DNA of 7,484 bases from Rhizobium sp. Q54 (GTDB lineage Bacteria > Pseudomonadota > Alphaproteobacteria > Rickettsiales > UBA1997): NCBI GenBank assembly GCA_945865745.1, contig CAMBFP010000054.1, forward strand, positions 1 through 7,484, given 5' to 3'. The position numbers and the translations under genes were made by a program. How positions within the stretch are numbered: the stretch's first letter is position 1; the number at the start of each line of letters is the position of its first letter. Of the stretch, positions 7,206 through 7,484 are shown piece by piece. The notes under the pieces were generated by a model. The model made no database searches. It was not told where the DNA came from and was given only the letters and a program-made list of their open reading frames with translations.

Positions 7206-7403
7206 CTACTTAATATTAATTTTCTTTCGAAAAAAATTTGGAAATTTTTTGGCGCATTTTGCTTCAGCTTGTGTAAGTTTTTCTTCGTCGAAAAAAACTC
7301 CAAAGCAAGCCGATCCACTTCCCGACATCTTGGCAAAATTCGCGCCAGATTCTTTGAGCTGATCAATAATTTCTTCAATAACCGACAAGGTTGCGATCTT
7401 TCG
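7206..7403 (-). CDS. ispE: 4-diphosphocytidyl-2-C-methyl-D-erythritol kinase, C-terminal fragment (broken or cut off)
   Basis: IspE is the GHMP-family kinase of the MEP isoprenoid pathway; it phosphorylates CDP-methylerythritol at the 2-position using ATP. Only about 65 C-terminal residues of the usual ~280-300 are here. They contain the family's last glycine-rich motif, AKMSGSGSACFGVF, preceded by a helix VIEEIIDQLKESGA and ending at TAG (7208-7206). The motif form MSGSG-x-x-CFG-x-F is typical of IspE rather than of other GHMP kinases. Reading upstream, the frame meets a TGA at 7406-7404, and the expected GxNDL segment that precedes the helix is not found in any frame. A TTG at 7388 could be called as a start but cannot be the real one, because all ATP- and substrate-binding N-terminal parts would be missing. 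The gene is therefore interrupted at or near 7389-7403, where composition also changes. It converges on the giant gene with a 17-base gap. Confidence 0.8.
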   Translation of the reverse strand, partial: RKIATLSVIEEIIDQLKESGANFAKMSGSGSACFGVFFDEEKLTQAEAKCAKKFPNFFRKKINIK

Positions 7404-7484
7404 TCAGCGCCTGCGTCATCGATCACTTCTTTCACCTCGCTCCGGGAGGTCTCTACCAGCGCCAGGCAGGGCAGCCGCCCTATC
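7404..7484. other. GC-rich terminal segment of unknown origin (junction with ispE)
   Basis: The last ~84 bases are about 64% G+C by my count, against a clearly A/T-rich neighbourhood. They do not carry the expected upstream part of ispE in any frame. Frames are open on both strands, but the piece is too short to identify. It contains a small inverted repeat, GGGC-agcc-GCCC, at 7469-7480, and CAGCGCC twice (7405-7411 and 7457-7463). It could be the end of an insertion element, a recombination breakpoint or a chimeric contig end. No recognisable terminal inverted repeat or target-site duplication can be checked, because the far side is missing. Confidence 0.5.

Noticed and set aside
7390..7422. 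Short minus-strand reading in the end piece beginning M-T-Q-A-L-T-K-D-R-N-L
   Set aside because: It looks like a plausible protein start or a shifted IspE RNDL remnant, but it is only 14 codons long, ends at once, and the distance to the next IspE helix is too short for a simple frameshift.
7160..7435. 91-codon minus-strand frame overlapping ispE and the giant gene's end
   Set aside because: It is out of frame with the clear IspE motif and also overlaps the end of the giant gene. Its first ~15 residues come from the GC-rich end piece, so it is a chance fusion across the junction.
1..7484. CRISPR arrays, riboswitches, integrase genes
   Set aside because: I found no regularly spaced repeats, no recognisable riboswitch core and no recombinase motifs on either strand.

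Overview
The window looks like a contig from a low-to-moderate GC alphaproteobacterium. Three things suggest this. The prepilin has the A|YSLIELSIVLVI form of the processing site, common in that class. The isocitrate dehydrogenase is the short, eukaryote-like NADP type. A tRNA-Ala(UGC) stands alone, with no rRNA gene within about 850 bases on either side. Much of the coding sequence is A/T-rich with many A8-A9 runs, which fits a host-associated lineage such as Rickettsiales or Holosporales, but the window alone does not settle that.

Layout. At 1-764 (minus strand) is the N-terminal 254 codons of a type IV prepilin/pseudopilin-like protein, cut by the window edge. A short divergent spacer follows with a plausible TTGACA promoter, then tRNA-Ala(UGC) at 858-933 (plus). 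icd, a complete 402-residue NADP-dependent isocitrate dehydrogenase, lies at 1044-2252. After 31 bases comes a 1634-residue protein of unknown function on the same strand (2284-7188). Convergent to it, 17 bases further on, is the C-terminal end of ispE (7206 to about 7403, minus). The last ~85 bases are about 64% G+C, do not continue ispE, and look like a junction: an insertion, a rearrangement or an assembly chimera.

The giant gene is the least ordinary part. It has no signal peptide or membrane segment that I can see. It consists of charged, mostly helical modules separated by Ser/Ala/Pro-rich linkers, followed by a ~150-residue coiled coil, an acidic tract and a C-terminal segment with pentapeptide-repeat periodicity. 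It contains a diverged internal duplication at an exact 151-residue offset. No enzyme motif was recognised. A structural or secreted effector-like role is possible but unproven.

The genes do not form an obvious pathway. icd (TCA cycle) and ispE (isoprenoid precursors) are housekeeping genes, the prepilin belongs to an envelope filament or secretion machine, and the giant gene may be co-transcribed with icd simply because it lies just downstream with no visible terminator.
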